Part shown: in pieces, positions 24,100 to 32,470 of the stretch
Layout: each line of letters opens with the position of its first letter
How positions within the stretch are numbered: position 1 is the first letter of the stretch
Assembly: GCF_001050015.1 (NCBI RefSeq)
Contig: NZ_CVTB01000272.1
Location: 1 to 38,548 of the forward strand
Source of the DNA: Mycolicibacterium malmesburyense
Lineage (GTDB): Bacteria; Actinomycetota; Actinomycetes; Mycobacteriales; Mycobacteriaceae
Reading direction: 5' to 3'
DNA length: 38,548 nt
Program-made: the position numbers and the translations under genes
The notes under the pieces: model-generated
Seen by the model: only the letters and a program-made list of their open reading frames with translations
Told to the model about the DNA's origin: nothing
Database searches by the model: none

Positions 24100-25227
24100 G
24101 TGAGGGTGCAGCCCGCCGCGTACCTGCGCACCACGCTGCCGCTGGACCTGTCGGTGCTGGGCGACCTCGACAGCGGGCGATACCACTCGATCTGGATGCC
24201 CGATCACATGGTCAGCTTCTGGCCGGACTCGATCTGGACACCCGAATTCACCGACCTGGCAACGGTTTCGCCGTCACCGCACCGCCACCTGGACGGCATG
24301 GCGGTCGCGGCGGCCGCCGCGGTGCTGACGAAGAACGTGCCGCTGGCCACCAGCGTCGTCGACACCGTACGGCGGCACCCGTCGCTGCTCGCGCAGAGCG
24401 CGCTGACCATCGACCACCTCGCCGCCGGGCGGTTCATCCTCGGCCTCGGCAGCGGAGAAACCGAGAACACGGTGCCGTACGGCTTCGACTTCACCGCGCC
24501 GGTCAGCCGCTTCGAGGAGGCGTTGCAGGTGATCCGGCTGCTGTGGGAGAGCGACGGCCCCGTCGATTTCGACGGCCGGTTCTACCGGCTGCGCCATGCC
24601 CGGCTCGACACCGAACCCTACGACGGACGTTTCCCGCGGATCTGGATCGGCGGCAGCGGTCCACGCACCCTGGACATCGTCGGCCGCTACGCCGACGGGT
24701 GGTGGCCGACGGGCGCGTGGTCGCCGGAGGACTATGCCGAAAAGCTCACCGCCGTCCGGCTTTCCGCGGAGAAGGCCGACCGGGACCCGTCGGCGATCAC
24801 GCCGTGCTTCATTCAGGTGTGCCTGGTGGGCCGCAATGACGCCGCGCTGGCCGAGATCCTCGAGGCGCCACTGGTCAGGTCGTTCTTGCTACAGGTGTCC
24901 GCCGAGGTGCTGCGCAAGGTGGGCTTCGAGCATCCGATGGGGGAGAACTGGCGCGGCTACCAGGACATCGACCCCGCGGTGCTCACCCGCGAGCGGATCG
25001 TCGACTTCCTCGAACGGGTCGAACCGGAGATGATCCTGGCGATGGTGCCGCACGGCACACCGCAGCGGCTCGCCCGCGTGATCAAGGAGTACGTCGACGC
25101 CGGGCTGCGGGTCCCCAAGATCATGGACTACGGCGCGATGGCCGGCCTGCGGTACACCGCCCGGTCGGCGCAGAACGTGCGGGAAGTCGAGGACGAGCTC
25201 ATGAAACTGTGCGGAGACGTCGAATGA
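24100..25227 (+). CDS. LLM-class flavin (probably F420)-dependent oxidoreductase
   Basis: The 375-aa TIM-barrel protein belongs to the luciferase-like monooxygenase superfamily: SIWMPDHMVSFWPDS near the N-terminus, TVRRHPSLLAQSALTIDHL, GRFILGLGSGETEN, and FPRIWIGGSGPRTLDIVGRYADGW split across residues 175-200. GLGSGE and the RHP motif are typical of F420-dependent members in mycobacteria. It would reduce or oxidise a ketone, alcohol or double bond. The GTG start follows a long purine-rich AGGAAGG stretch. Its stop overlaps the ATG of the sulfotransferase gene by 4 nt. Confidence 0.88.
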   Translation: MRVQPAAYLRTTLPLDLSVLGDLDSGRYHSIWMPDHMVSFWPDSIWTPEFTDLATVSPSPHRHLDGMAVAAAAAVLTKNVPLATSVVDTVRRHPSLLAQSALTIDHLAAGRFILGLGSGETENTVPYGFDFTAPVSRFEEALQVIRLLWESDGPVDFDGRFYRLRHARLDTEPYDGRFPRIWIGGSGPRTLDIVGRYADGWWPTGAWSPEDYAEKLTAVRLSAEKADRDPSAITPCFIQVCLVGRNDAALAEILEAPLVRSFLLQVSAEVLRKVGFEHPMGENWRGYQDIDPAVLTRERIVDFLERVEPEMILAMVPHGTPQRLARVIKEYVDAGLRVPKIMDYGAMAGLRYTARSAQNVREVEDELMKLCGDVE

Positions 25228-26393
25228 ACGCGCCACTGGTGGCGAGCGAGATGCTCGCCCGCGCAGAGTCCGAAACCGGGTTGAGCGACTACGGCGACAC
25301 CACTCTGCCGCAACGCTTCTCGCTGGTGGTCGATCACCTGAACGCGATCGGGATGGACGACGACGGCAGGCGGCGCGCCACCGAGGTGTGCCACTGGCTG
25401 CTCACCTCGCGGCTCGAGTTCTTCGAAGACCGTCGACGGTACCCCGCGGCCGAGGAGGTCATCGAGCGGCCGATGTTCGTCACCGGCGAACCGCGGTCGG
25501 GCACCACGCTGATGCACGCGCTGATGTCGGTCGACCCGGACTCCCGCGCCCTGCGGTTCTGGGAGGTGATGTATCCGTCGCCGCCGCCCGGCACCGTCGA
25601 GGGCGAGGATCCGCGTCGCGCGCGGGCCGACGACGACTGGCGTGAGATCAACGCGAAACTGCCGAAATGGCTGCACAGCCACCCGTACAACGACATGTTG
25701 GGCGACGGGCTACCGGAGGACGAACGGACCTGGGCCTTCGACTTCCGGGTGCTGACACCGACCGCGTGGTGGCGCGTGCCGATGCAGACTGTCGTCGGCG
25801 GCCTGCCCACCGACCCCGCCGCGCAGTACCGCATCCACAAGGCGATGCTGCAGCAGTTCCAGCACCGCCGGCCGCGCAAACGGTGGGTACTCAAGGGGTT
25901 TCACGGGTTTCGGCTCAAGGAGTTGTTCGACGCTTATCCCGACGCGACCGTGTTGTGGTTGCACCGCGACCCGGTGCAGGTCGCGGCGTCGCGCACGATG
26001 ATGATGGCCGACATCCTCGAGGGCATCGTCGGGCCGGTCGACCTGCATGCCGCCGCGAAGATGCACCTGGCGCTGACCCGCGAGAGCATCGCCAACACCA
26101 TGTCCGATCCGCTCGTCGACGATCCCCGCATCCTGCACGTGCGCTACACCGACTTCATCGCCGACCAGGTCGGCACCGTGCGCCGGTACTACGAGTTCGG
26201 TGGCCGACCCCTGACCGCCGAGGCCGAGGCCGCCATGCGCACCTATCTGGCCGACAACCCGGGCGATCGGCACGGCAAGTTCCGCTACTCCACGACACTG
26301 CTCACCGATATCGGCGAGGACCTGGACGCACTGCACGACGAATTCCGCCCGTTCCGAGAACGTTTCGGCGTACAGATCGAGAACCGGGGCTGA
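25224..26393 (+). CDS. Sulfotransferase family protein
   Basis: The 389-aa protein has the PAPS 5'-phosphosulfate loop FVTGEPRSGTTLMHALM (around residues 90-106) and the 3'-phosphate motif LWLHRDPVQVAASRT (around 250). This places it with the mycobacterial sulfotransferase family (Sulfotransfer_3 type). Many such genes lie in lipid-degradation clusters; whether they really sulfate anything is unclear. It is coupled to the LLM oxidoreductase upstream (ATGA overlap) and to the TIM-barrel gene one base downstream. Confidence 0.88.
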   Translation: MNAPLVASEMLARAESETGLSDYGDTTLPQRFSLVVDHLNAIGMDDDGRRRATEVCHWLLTSRLEFFEDRRRYPAAEEVIERPMFVTGEPRSGTTLMHALMSVDPDSRALRFWEVMYPSPPPGTVEGEDPRRARADDDWREINAKLPKWLHSHPYNDMLGDGLPEDERTWAFDFRVLTPTAWWRVPMQTVVGGLPTDPAAQYRIHKAMLQQFQHRRPRKRWVLKGFHGFRLKELFDAYPDATVLWLHRDPVQVAASRTMMMADILEGIVGPVDLHAAAKMHLALTRESIANTMSDPLVDDPRILHVRYTDFIADQVGTVRRYYEFGGRPLTAEAEAAMRTYLADNPGDRHGKFRYSTTLLTDIGEDLDALHDEFRPFRERFGVQIENRG

Positions 26394-26394
26394 G

Positions 26395-27162
26395 GTGACC
26401 GACGAGCGGCTGTCGGTACACAGCGTGACGTTCTACGGAGCGCCGCTGAGCGAACTGGCAGAGCACTGGCGCGACCTCGGAGTGCGGCGCCTGAGCCTCA
26501 TCGATTCGCAACTGTCCGAACCGGAACTGCCGAAGGTCGTTGCCGGCGAGGGGTATTCGGTGGAGACGGTGTATCACCTGTTCTCGTCGCGGGATTCGCT
26601 GTTGCGGGTGATCGATGCCGCCGGCGCCGTCGACGCCAGGGTGGTCTACATGTTGACCGGCGGGCGCGGCGACCTCACCTGGGAACAGGCGGCGGACCGC
26701 TTCGGCGAGGCGGTGACACCGTGCGTGCGGGTGGCCGAGCGGGCGGGCGTGACACTGGCGATCGAGAATGCGTCGAGCCTGTACGCCGACATCCACATCG
26801 CGCACACCCTGCGCGACACGATCACCCTCGCCGAGGCGACGGGCCTCGGAGTCTGCATCGACCTGTTCCACTGTTGGGCCGAGGCGGACCTGACCGCGCT
26901 CGTGCAACGCGCGCTGCCGCGTACCGTGGCGGTCCAGTTGAGCGACTATGTCCTCGGCGACCGCGCGCTGCCGGCCCGGGCGGTTCCCGGCGACGGCGCC
27001 ATCCCGATCACATCGTTCCTCGGATCGGTACTGGCATCGGGGTATGCGCACGGCTTCGACCTGGAATTGATCGGCCCGCGCATCGAAGGAGAAGGCCGAT
27101 TGGCGGCGGCGCGCCGGGCGTGTGACGTGGTATCGACGATGCTGGAAGACCTCGACGGTTAG
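26395..27162 (+). CDS. Xylose isomerase-like TIM-barrel protein
   Basis: The 255-aa protein resembles the sugar phosphate isomerase/AP-endonuclease-2 barrel family. It shows a VTLAIENASSLYADIHIAHT strand with the Glu used for metal binding, GVCIDLFHCWAE with Asp and His, and FDLELIGPRI with a final Glu. These fit a divalent-metal site, so an isomerase or epimerase on a small hydroxy-keto compound is possible. It starts with GTG 1 nt after the sulfotransferase stop. The substrate is unknown. Confidence 0.78.
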   Translation: MTDERLSVHSVTFYGAPLSELAEHWRDLGVRRLSLIDSQLSEPELPKVVAGEGYSVETVYHLFSSRDSLLRVIDAAGAVDARVVYMLTGGRGDLTWEQAADRFGEAVTPCVRVAERAGVTLAIENASSLYADIHIAHTLRDTITLAEATGLGVCIDLFHCWAEADLTALVQRALPRTVAVQLSDYVLGDRALPARAVPGDGAIPITSFLGSVLASGYAHGFDLELIGPRIEGEGRLAAARRACDVVSTMLEDLDG

Positions 27163-27171
27163 GGGGCCCGC

Positions 27172-28380
27172 ATGGCGTTCGGAGACGGCCCGGACGATGA
27201 CGCGCTGAAGGCGGCGTGGGACGGCTTCTGCGATCGGCTGAAGCTAGCGGGGGAGCGGGTCTTCAAGGACCACAACGGCACATCGGGACTCCACCGTGCG
27301 GACGGCTTCCGCTTCCTCACCCAGAACCTGGGGCAGGCGTTCGACCTCGCGTTGGAAACGCGCAACACCCGATACCCCGAACTCCACGTCTTCAGCCACC
27401 CGACCAGAAAGCTCGGCGGCGACTGTGCGGACTTCCTGTACCAGCAGGCCTGGATCGACGGCGCGTCGACGTATCGGATCAGCGGTGAGCGCGGGACCGC
27501 CCCGTTCTTCAACATCACGGTCCAGGGGCCTCGCGGCGACGGTACCGGCGTGCTCCATGAACCGTTCGGCGATGTACCCGAAGCGAATCTGACTGGCGCA
27601 CAACTGAAAACGGAACCCGACGGCACCTTCGAGATCTATGTCGGCGGACCGCGGCGGGAGCCCAACTGGCTGCCCACCACACCCGCATCGCGCAAGCTGT
27701 TCATCCGCCAGGGATTCGACCGGTGGGAGGAGCGACCGGCCCGGATGCGCATCGAACGCGTCGACATGGCCGAGCCCAGGCCGGTCCCGAACCCCGACGA
27801 GATCATCGCCGCCATCGCGTGGGCGGGTGACTTCCTCACCGGCATCATGTCCGACTGGCCCGAATTCCCGTTCACGCACGGCGGTGTCGACTCCGAGCAC
27901 CCCAACCGGTTCCCCGACATGACATCGACCGGGGCCGACGCCAAACGCGGCCGCGCCGCGGTGAACATGCACTGGCGCCTGGCGCCCGACGAATCGCTGA
28001 TCGTCGAATTCGACGCCCACGACGGGCTGTGGATGCTGACCAACATGGGACCGTTCTTCACCAGCATGGACTACCTCTACCGCGCGGTGAGCTACACCCC
28101 GAGCCGCACGGCGGTCGACCCGGACGGCAAGGTGCGGCTCGTGCTGTCGCACGACGATCCCGGCTACCACAACTGGCTCGACACCCAGGGTTTCGAGCGG
28201 GGCAACCTCACCTACCGGCACATGCTGGCCGGCGAACCGGCCGCGCTGCGGACACGGGTGGTCAAGCGCGCCGATCTCGCCGAGGCGCTACCGCCGGACA
28301 CCGCGACCGTCACCCCGGCCGAACGCACCGCACAGATGTGGGCGCGGTTCAACGGGATTCGGCGGCGCTACGGTTGGTAG
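27172..28380 (+). CDS. DUF1214-like protein, function unknown
   Basis: The 402-aa soluble protein contains a C-terminal region that looks like DUF1214 (RAAVNMHWRLAPDESLIVEF, FFTSMDYLYR, KVRLVLSHDDPGYHNWLDT). An N-terminal half carries FSHPTRKLGGDCADFLYQQA and QGFDRWEERPARMRIERVDM. Related proteins occur next to mycobacterial steroid and lipid catabolic genes; their biochemistry is not established. The ATG is 9 nt after the TIM-barrel stop. It ends the ten-gene plus-strand series, with only 8 bp to the end of the convergent secreted-protein gene. Confidence 0.72.
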   Translation: MAFGDGPDDDALKAAWDGFCDRLKLAGERVFKDHNGTSGLHRADGFRFLTQNLGQAFDLALETRNTRYPELHVFSHPTRKLGGDCADFLYQQAWIDGASTYRISGERGTAPFFNITVQGPRGDGTGVLHEPFGDVPEANLTGAQLKTEPDGTFEIYVGGPRREPNWLPTTPASRKLFIRQGFDRWEERPARMRIERVDMAEPRPVPNPDEIIAAIAWAGDFLTGIMSDWPEFPFTHGGVDSEHPNRFPDMTSTGADAKRGRAAVNMHWRLAPDESLIVEFDAHDGLWMLTNMGPFFTSMDYLYRAVSYTPSRTAVDPDGKVRLVLSHDDPGYHNWLDTQGFERGNLTYRHMLAGEPAALRTRVVKRADLAEALPPDTATVTPAERTAQMWARFNGIRRRYGW

Positions 28381-28388
28381 CGACGTGA

Positions 28389-28829
28389 TCAGAGTCGCTG
28401 CAGCTTGAACGTCCAGAACTGCATGCCCGGTGGACCGTTGAAACATCCGACGTCGTAATGGGACTCGATGGTGCCGACCAGTGACACCTCGTCCCAGGAG
28501 TACGTCTCACGGGTGGGCAGCACCTGGCCCGGGCATTGCAAACCGTCCGGAACGTCGACGGTCATCGTGTATCGGCCGTTGACCAGCTTCGCGGGGCCCT
28601 CGTAGTAGGCATAGAACTTCAGGCGGGGCCGCGCGCTCACATAGACGCAGTCGAGAGGCCGGTCCGGCAGGCAGGCGGTGATGAACCACAGCCACGAGGC
28701 CCGGTTGTACCGGTTGGTGAGCAGATCGTAGTTGCCAAGGGTCATCATGGCATTGGCGGGCGGCGGCGTGACGGTGCCCACCGCCATCAGCAGTGCGGCC
28801 GCTGCGACGAAGACCTTCAAGCGCTTCAA
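28389..28829 (-). CDS. Small secreted protein of unknown function
   Basis: The 146-aa product has a clear signal peptide: MKRLKVFVAAAALLMAVGTV, a PPPANA region and likely cleavage after Ala-Asn-Ala. The mature part has four cysteines (ACLPD, LDCVY, LQCPG, VGCFN) that could form two disulfides, and Trp/Tyr-rich beta-like sequence. The TTG at 28829 is preferred: a GGGAGGA site lies 7 nt before it and gives a textbook signal peptide. An ATG five codons earlier would place that ribosome site inside the coding region. It resembles short secreted mycobacterial proteins. The role is unknown, possibly cell-envelope. Confidence 0.75.
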   Translation of the reverse strand: MKRLKVFVAAAALLMAVGTVTPPPANAMMTLGNYDLLTNRYNRASWLWFITACLPDRPLDCVYVSARPRLKFYAYYEGPAKLVNGRYTMTVDVPDGLQCPGQVLPTRETYSWDEVSLVGTIESHYDVGCFNGPPGMQFWTFKLQRL

Positions 28830-28952
28830 CGTCGTTCCTCCCATGTCCCCACCCGCTGCCCATCAAATCACCTTTGCGCCCTCGACGAGCGCGGTTCAGG
28901 GCTTTGATTGATCGACTCCTCCTCGCCTCGTACCTCGGCGCATCGTCGCCGA

Positions 28953-30341
28953 TCAGAAGATGACGGCGGCTTCCTTGCGTTCGGTGATCGGCCGGGCCAG
29001 TTCCTGTTCGTCGCAGATGCGCTGAAGCTTCTCCAACGTCTCGTCGAGGCCCGGGCCCAGCGGCTTGCTCGGCGTGAAGGTGGCCGGAAGGTTACGCATG
29101 CCCTGGATCACGCCGATCGTGTCGTAGTGCACGGCGCCCTCGGGATCGCACACGTAGTCGGGCATCCGGTCCAGGACGGCGGTCAGCATCGACTTGAACA
29201 CCGTCCGTGCGACGTTCGAACCCACGCAGCGGTGCACCCCGATGCCGAAACTGAAGTGCCGGTTGCCCTTCCGGTCGAGGACCACCTCGTTCGGCTTCTC
29301 GAACACCGAGGGGTCGCGGTTGGCCATCGCCCACGACAGCCACAGCCGCTCGAACTGCTTGAACCGATGGCCTTCGACCTCGACGTCCTCGGAGAAGGTC
29401 CGGCCGTCGCCGGGCGCCGGGGTGAAGAACCGCAGGAACTCCTCGGTGGCAGGATGCAACAGCGTGTCGCGCTCGCGGCTGAGCCGTTCCCGTTCGTCGG
29501 GGTGCTGTCCGAGCCATTCGAGGGCGTGCGCGGTCAGCGCCGTGGTGGTGTCGAAACCGCCCCCGATGATCAGCCCGAGGTTGCCGAGGATCTCCATGTC
29601 GGGTGCCGGTTCACCGTCGATACGCAATTGCAGCAGCGCATTCACCAAGCCGGGCCGCGGATTCTCCCGGATCGCCATCATGTTGTTGATGAGGTCGATC
29701 CCCATGTCACGGTGCTGCTCGTTGATCTTCTCCCGTTCGGGAGCGTGTTCGGGCGTGTAGACCGAGGCGTGGGTCGGCTCGCTGTAGACGTTCCACTTCT
29801 TGAGGTCGATGCCCATCATGGCCAGCGTGAACACCGCGGGCACGACGTTGGCGAGGTCCTCGACGAAGTCGATGCGGCCCGACTCGATGTGCTCGTCGAG
29901 TGCGGCGCGGGTGATCTCGTCGACGAACGGCTCCCAGCGCTTGATGGCCGCCGGCGACAGATACGGGTTCAGCGCGCCGCGGTAGGCGCTGTGCTCGGGC
30001 TCGTCCATTTCCAGGATGCCGCCACGAACCACGGTGGCGCGACTGGCCTTCGGGATCGTGATGCCCTGAAACGGTGTCTCACCGGTGATGTCGTGGTGGT
30101 TGGACACCGCGGGGCAGCGGGCCAGTTCGAACACGTGCTTGCTGTCCGCGGCGACCCAGTGCCCGCCGTAGGTGTCCGTCCACGCCATCGGGCACCGGGA
30201 CTGCATCTCCTCGGTGATCTTCTCGAACTGCAGACGGTATTCGGGTGTGTGCCGGTCGAAGTGGTACCGGTTCTTCTTCTTCCGGTCCCCGTCGTCTCCG
30301 TTGGCTCTTCGCGCCAGCGGCTCATCGCTGTGAACAGTCAC
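28953..30341 (-). CDS. Cytochrome P450 monooxygenase (fourth, long form)
   Basis: The 462-aa P450 is about 60 residues longer than the tandem pair, with extra sequence at both ends. It has an I-helix GGGFDTTTA, ExxR in EEFLRFF and a heme loop FSFGIGVHRCVG with Cys372. The N-terminus is charged (GDDGDRKKKNRYHFD), so it is not membrane-anchored. A ferredoxin gene lies 42 nt upstream, and two SDR genes precede it in the operon driven from the operator D region. It probably forms the alcohol that the upstream mycofactocin-type SDR oxidises (inference). The GTG start has AGGAGA upstream. Confidence 0.94.
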   Translation of the reverse strand: MTVHSDEPLARRANGDDGDRKKKNRYHFDRHTPEYRLQFEKITEEMQSRCPMAWTDTYGGHWVAADSKHVFELARCPAVSNHHDITGETPFQGITIPKASRATVVRGGILEMDEPEHSAYRGALNPYLSPAAIKRWEPFVDEITRAALDEHIESGRIDFVEDLANVVPAVFTLAMMGIDLKKWNVYSEPTHASVYTPEHAPEREKINEQHRDMGIDLINNMMAIRENPRPGLVNALLQLRIDGEPAPDMEILGNLGLIIGGGFDTTTALTAHALEWLGQHPDERERLSRERDTLLHPATEEFLRFFTPAPGDGRTFSEDVEVEGHRFKQFERLWLSWAMANRDPSVFEKPNEVVLDRKGNRHFSFGIGVHRCVGSNVARTVFKSMLTAVLDRMPDYVCDPEGAVHYDTIGVIQGMRNLPATFTPSKPLGPGLDETLEKLQRICDEQELARPITERKEAAVIF

Positions 30342-30383
30342 GGCGTGTCTCCTATTGCGTTCGGGCGGCCTACGCGGCCTGCG

Positions 30384-30575
30384 TCATTCGATGACGATGG
30401 CCTGTTCCGGGCATGAGTGGGCGGCCTCCCTGACCACGTCTTCCTGGTCCGGGGGCACGACTTCGTTCACCGCCGACGCATGACCGTCGACGTCGTCGAG
30501 TTCGAACGAGTCGGGTGCGATCATCGCGCACAGGGTGTGGCCCTGGCAGCGCGTTCCGTCAACCCAAACCTTCAC
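30384..30575 (-). CDS. P450-associated 3Fe-4S ferredoxin
   Basis: The 63-aa ferredoxin has Cys10-x5-Cys16 and Cys55-Pro; the variable residue is His13 (CQGHTLC). Position 20 is Ala, the common form, unlike the first ferredoxin in the window. It lies between an SDR and a P450 gene on the same strand, so it should carry electrons to that P450. Confidence 0.92.
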   Translation of the reverse strand: MKVWVDGTRCQGHTLCAMIAPDSFELDDVDGHASAVNEVVPPDQEDVVREAAHSCPEQAIVIE

Positions 30576-30593
30576 TGTCGCAGCTCCTTTACG

Positions 30594-31454
30594 TCAGTTG
30601 TGGTAGTCGTACCACTTCAGGTAGCCGCCGGCGTCGACGCGCAACTGCGCGCCGGTGACGAAGCGGGCTTCGTCCGAGGCCAACCAGAGCACCGCGTTGC
30701 TGATGTCCTCCGGCTCGACCCACGGCACCTTCATGGCCTGCTGGACGTAGAAGACCGGCTCGGCATCCTTGAGTTCCGGCTTCTCGAGGTCTGGCCGGAA
30801 CGACCGGTACATCGGTTCGCTCTGCAGCATGTTGGTGTTGCAGTTGGTGGGGTGCACGACGTTGGCGCGGATGCCTCGCGGCGCGAGTTCGGTTGCCAGG
30901 TCGTGCACGTACGCCGACAGTGCGCGCTTGGAATGCACGTACGCCATGCCGCCGGGGTCGTTGCCCGGGTCGTTCTTCTGGTGGGTGTCCATCAACGCGG
31001 CGGTGGAGCCGGTCGCGATGATCGATGCGCCCTCCTTGAGGTGCAGCAGCGACACCTGGATGGCGTTGATCGTGCCGATCAGGTTGGTGTTGATGACGTC
31101 GATCCACGCTTGAAGGGGCGGTTGGCCTTTCATCCCCGCGACCCCGGCCTGCGCGACGACGATGTCGAGCCCGCCGAGCTGGCCGATGCCCTCCTCGACC
31201 GCGGCCTTCAGCTGTGCGGCCTCGCGCACGTCCGCCTTGGCCGTGAACACCCGCTGGCCGGTCTTCTCGATGAAGGCCGCCGTCTCCTCGAGATCCTCCG
31301 GTGTGGCCATGGGATAGCCGATGGTGTCGATGTTCTCGCAGAGGTCGACCGCGATGATGTCGGCGCCCTCCTCAGCCAGCCTTACCGCATGGCTGCGTCC
31401 CTGACCACGCGCCGCACCGGTGACGAATGCGACCTTTCCCTGTACGCGTCCCAC
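30594..31454 (-). CDS. Mycofactocin-coupled SDR family oxidoreductase
   Basis: The 286-aa SDR starts VQGKVAFVTGAARGQGRSHA, the hallmark of the mycofactocin-dependent SDR group (TIGR03971 type). That group has an insert after the second strand (here DLCENIDTIGYPMATPEDL) and holds NAD tightly, handing electrons to mycofactocin. YVHSK is the catalytic pair. It should oxidise an alcohol that a P450 has formed. The GTG start follows AAGGATC. It is 30 nt downstream of a second SDR gene and 18 nt before the ferredoxin gene. Confidence 0.9.
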   Translation of the reverse strand: MGRVQGKVAFVTGAARGQGRSHAVRLAEEGADIIAVDLCENIDTIGYPMATPEDLEETAAFIEKTGQRVFTAKADVREAAQLKAAVEEGIGQLGGLDIVVAQAGVAGMKGQPPLQAWIDVINTNLIGTINAIQVSLLHLKEGASIIATGSTAALMDTHQKNDPGNDPGGMAYVHSKRALSAYVHDLATELAPRGIRANVVHPTNCNTNMLQSEPMYRSFRPDLEKPELKDAEPVFYVQQAMKVPWVEPEDISNAVLWLASDEARFVTGAQLRVDAGGYLKWYDYHN

Positions 31455-31484
31455 TGAGGATCCTTTCCTTATTACTTGTCGCCG

Positions 31485-32183
31485 CTACGTGTTTCGGCCG
31501 CCGTTGACGCCCAAGATCTGTCCGGTGATGTAACCGGCCTCCTCGGAGACCAGGAACGCGCACGCGGCCGCGATGTCCTCGGGCTTGCCCATCCGACGCA
31601 CCGGCGTCGAGTCGATGTTCTGCTGCACCACCAGATAGCCGCGCTCTTCGGACTTGCGGAGCATCGGGGTGTCGATGAAGCCGGGCGGGACGGCGTTGAC
31701 CGTGATGCCGCTGGGGCCGTACTCCAACGCGAGCGACTTGGTGAGCCCGTTGACCGCGGACTTGGCGGCCACATAGGGGGCCATGTACGGCTGGCCGGAA
31801 TGGGTGCTCGACGACGAGATGTTCACGATGCGGCCCCATCCGGCCTCGATCATGTCGGGCAGGACGGCCTGGATGCAGTGGAAGACACCGTTGAGGTTGA
31901 CGTCGATGACGCGCTGCCAGTCATCGAGTTTCAGATCGGTGAACCGTTTGAACTTCTCGAGCCCGGCGGCGTTGACGAGCACGGTGACCGGACCCAGCTG
32001 GGCGCGAATGGCCGTCAGCGCCTCCTCGACCTGACCGCGGTCGGTCACGTCGGCGGTATAGGCGAAGTCGGCATCTGAGGGATTGACGTCGATGGTGGCG
32101 ACGTGCATGCCGTCGGCGCGCAGACGCTGCGCGACGGCCAGCCCGATACCCGAACCGCCTCCGGTCACGACGGCGTTCTTCAT
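31485..32183 (-). CDS. Classical short-chain dehydrogenase/reductase
   Basis: The 232-aa SDR has VTGGGSGIGLA, NAAG, SSSSTHSG with catalytic Ser, YVAAK, and PPGFIDTPM. It is of the FabG-like type, acting on 3-hydroxyacyl or ring alcohols. The ATG at 32183 starts exactly with the Rossmann strand; in-frame sequence further upstream runs into the promoter region and is not protein-like. It is first in the SDR-SDR-ferredoxin-P450 operon, 72 nt after operator copy D. Confidence 0.9.
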   Translation of the reverse strand: MKNAVVTGGGSGIGLAVAQRLRADGMHVATIDVNPSDADFAYTADVTDRGQVEEALTAIRAQLGPVTVLVNAAGLEKFKRFTDLKLDDWQRVIDVNLNGVFHCIQAVLPDMIEAGWGRIVNISSSSTHSGQPYMAPYVAAKSAVNGLTKSLALEYGPSGITVNAVPPGFIDTPMLRKSEERGYLVVQQNIDSTPVRRMGKPEDIAAACAFLVSEEAGYITGQILGVNGGRNT

Positions 32184-32255
32184 GCCTTCGCCCGAACCTG
32201 GGTCATCGTTTCCCCTCGCGTGCACCACGCCATCAAGAATCGTCCTTTCGATTAT

Positions 32256-32270
32256 GAGAACCGTACTCTC
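32256..32270 (-). promoter_or_regulatory. Operator copy D of the shared palindrome
   Basis: The plus strand reads GAGAAC-CGT-ACTCTC followed by GC, one base off the consensus. On the minus strand it lies between a TTGCAA hexamer (32277-32282) and CATAAT (at about 32251-32256), spaced 19 nt. This is a good -35/-10 candidate for the SDR-P450 operon. A repressor bound here would sit inside the promoter. Confidence 0.62.
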
Positions 32271-32420
32271 GCCTCTTGCAACTCCGCAAGACAGGAGTGG
32301 CCTGTGATTCACACTGGTGAGACGTTTAGAGGGTGATTGTCGCACCGCTATCCGCAGGCAGTGGCGATTCCGATCATTTCCTTGAGTTCTCTCTGTGCGA
32401 ATGTATGATTCGCCGGTGAT

Positions 32421-32435
32421 GAGAATGAAGTTTCC
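32421..32435 (+). promoter_or_regulatory. Operator copy E (degenerate) of the shared palindrome
   Basis: GAGAAT-GAA-GTTTCC keeps the left half-site and its upstream ATGAT context, but the right half matches at only four of six positions. It lies about 35 nt before the aldehyde dehydrogenase start, the same distance as copy A from its gene, in the divergent region that also holds copy D. Confidence 0.45.
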
Positions 32436-32470
32436 ATCACACTGCGAGAACCCCACGACTGAGGAGGATG

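Noticed and set aside
28908..30416. Long plus-strand open frame opposite the fourth P450
   Set aside because: The minus strand encodes a complete P450 with all motifs. The plus-strand translation is low-complexity Val/Leu/Arg/Gly sequence without a domain.
30384..30575. Ferredoxin as a classical 4Fe-4S protein
   Set aside because: Only three cluster cysteines are present, with His at the fourth position, which fits the P450-associated 3Fe-4S-type group.
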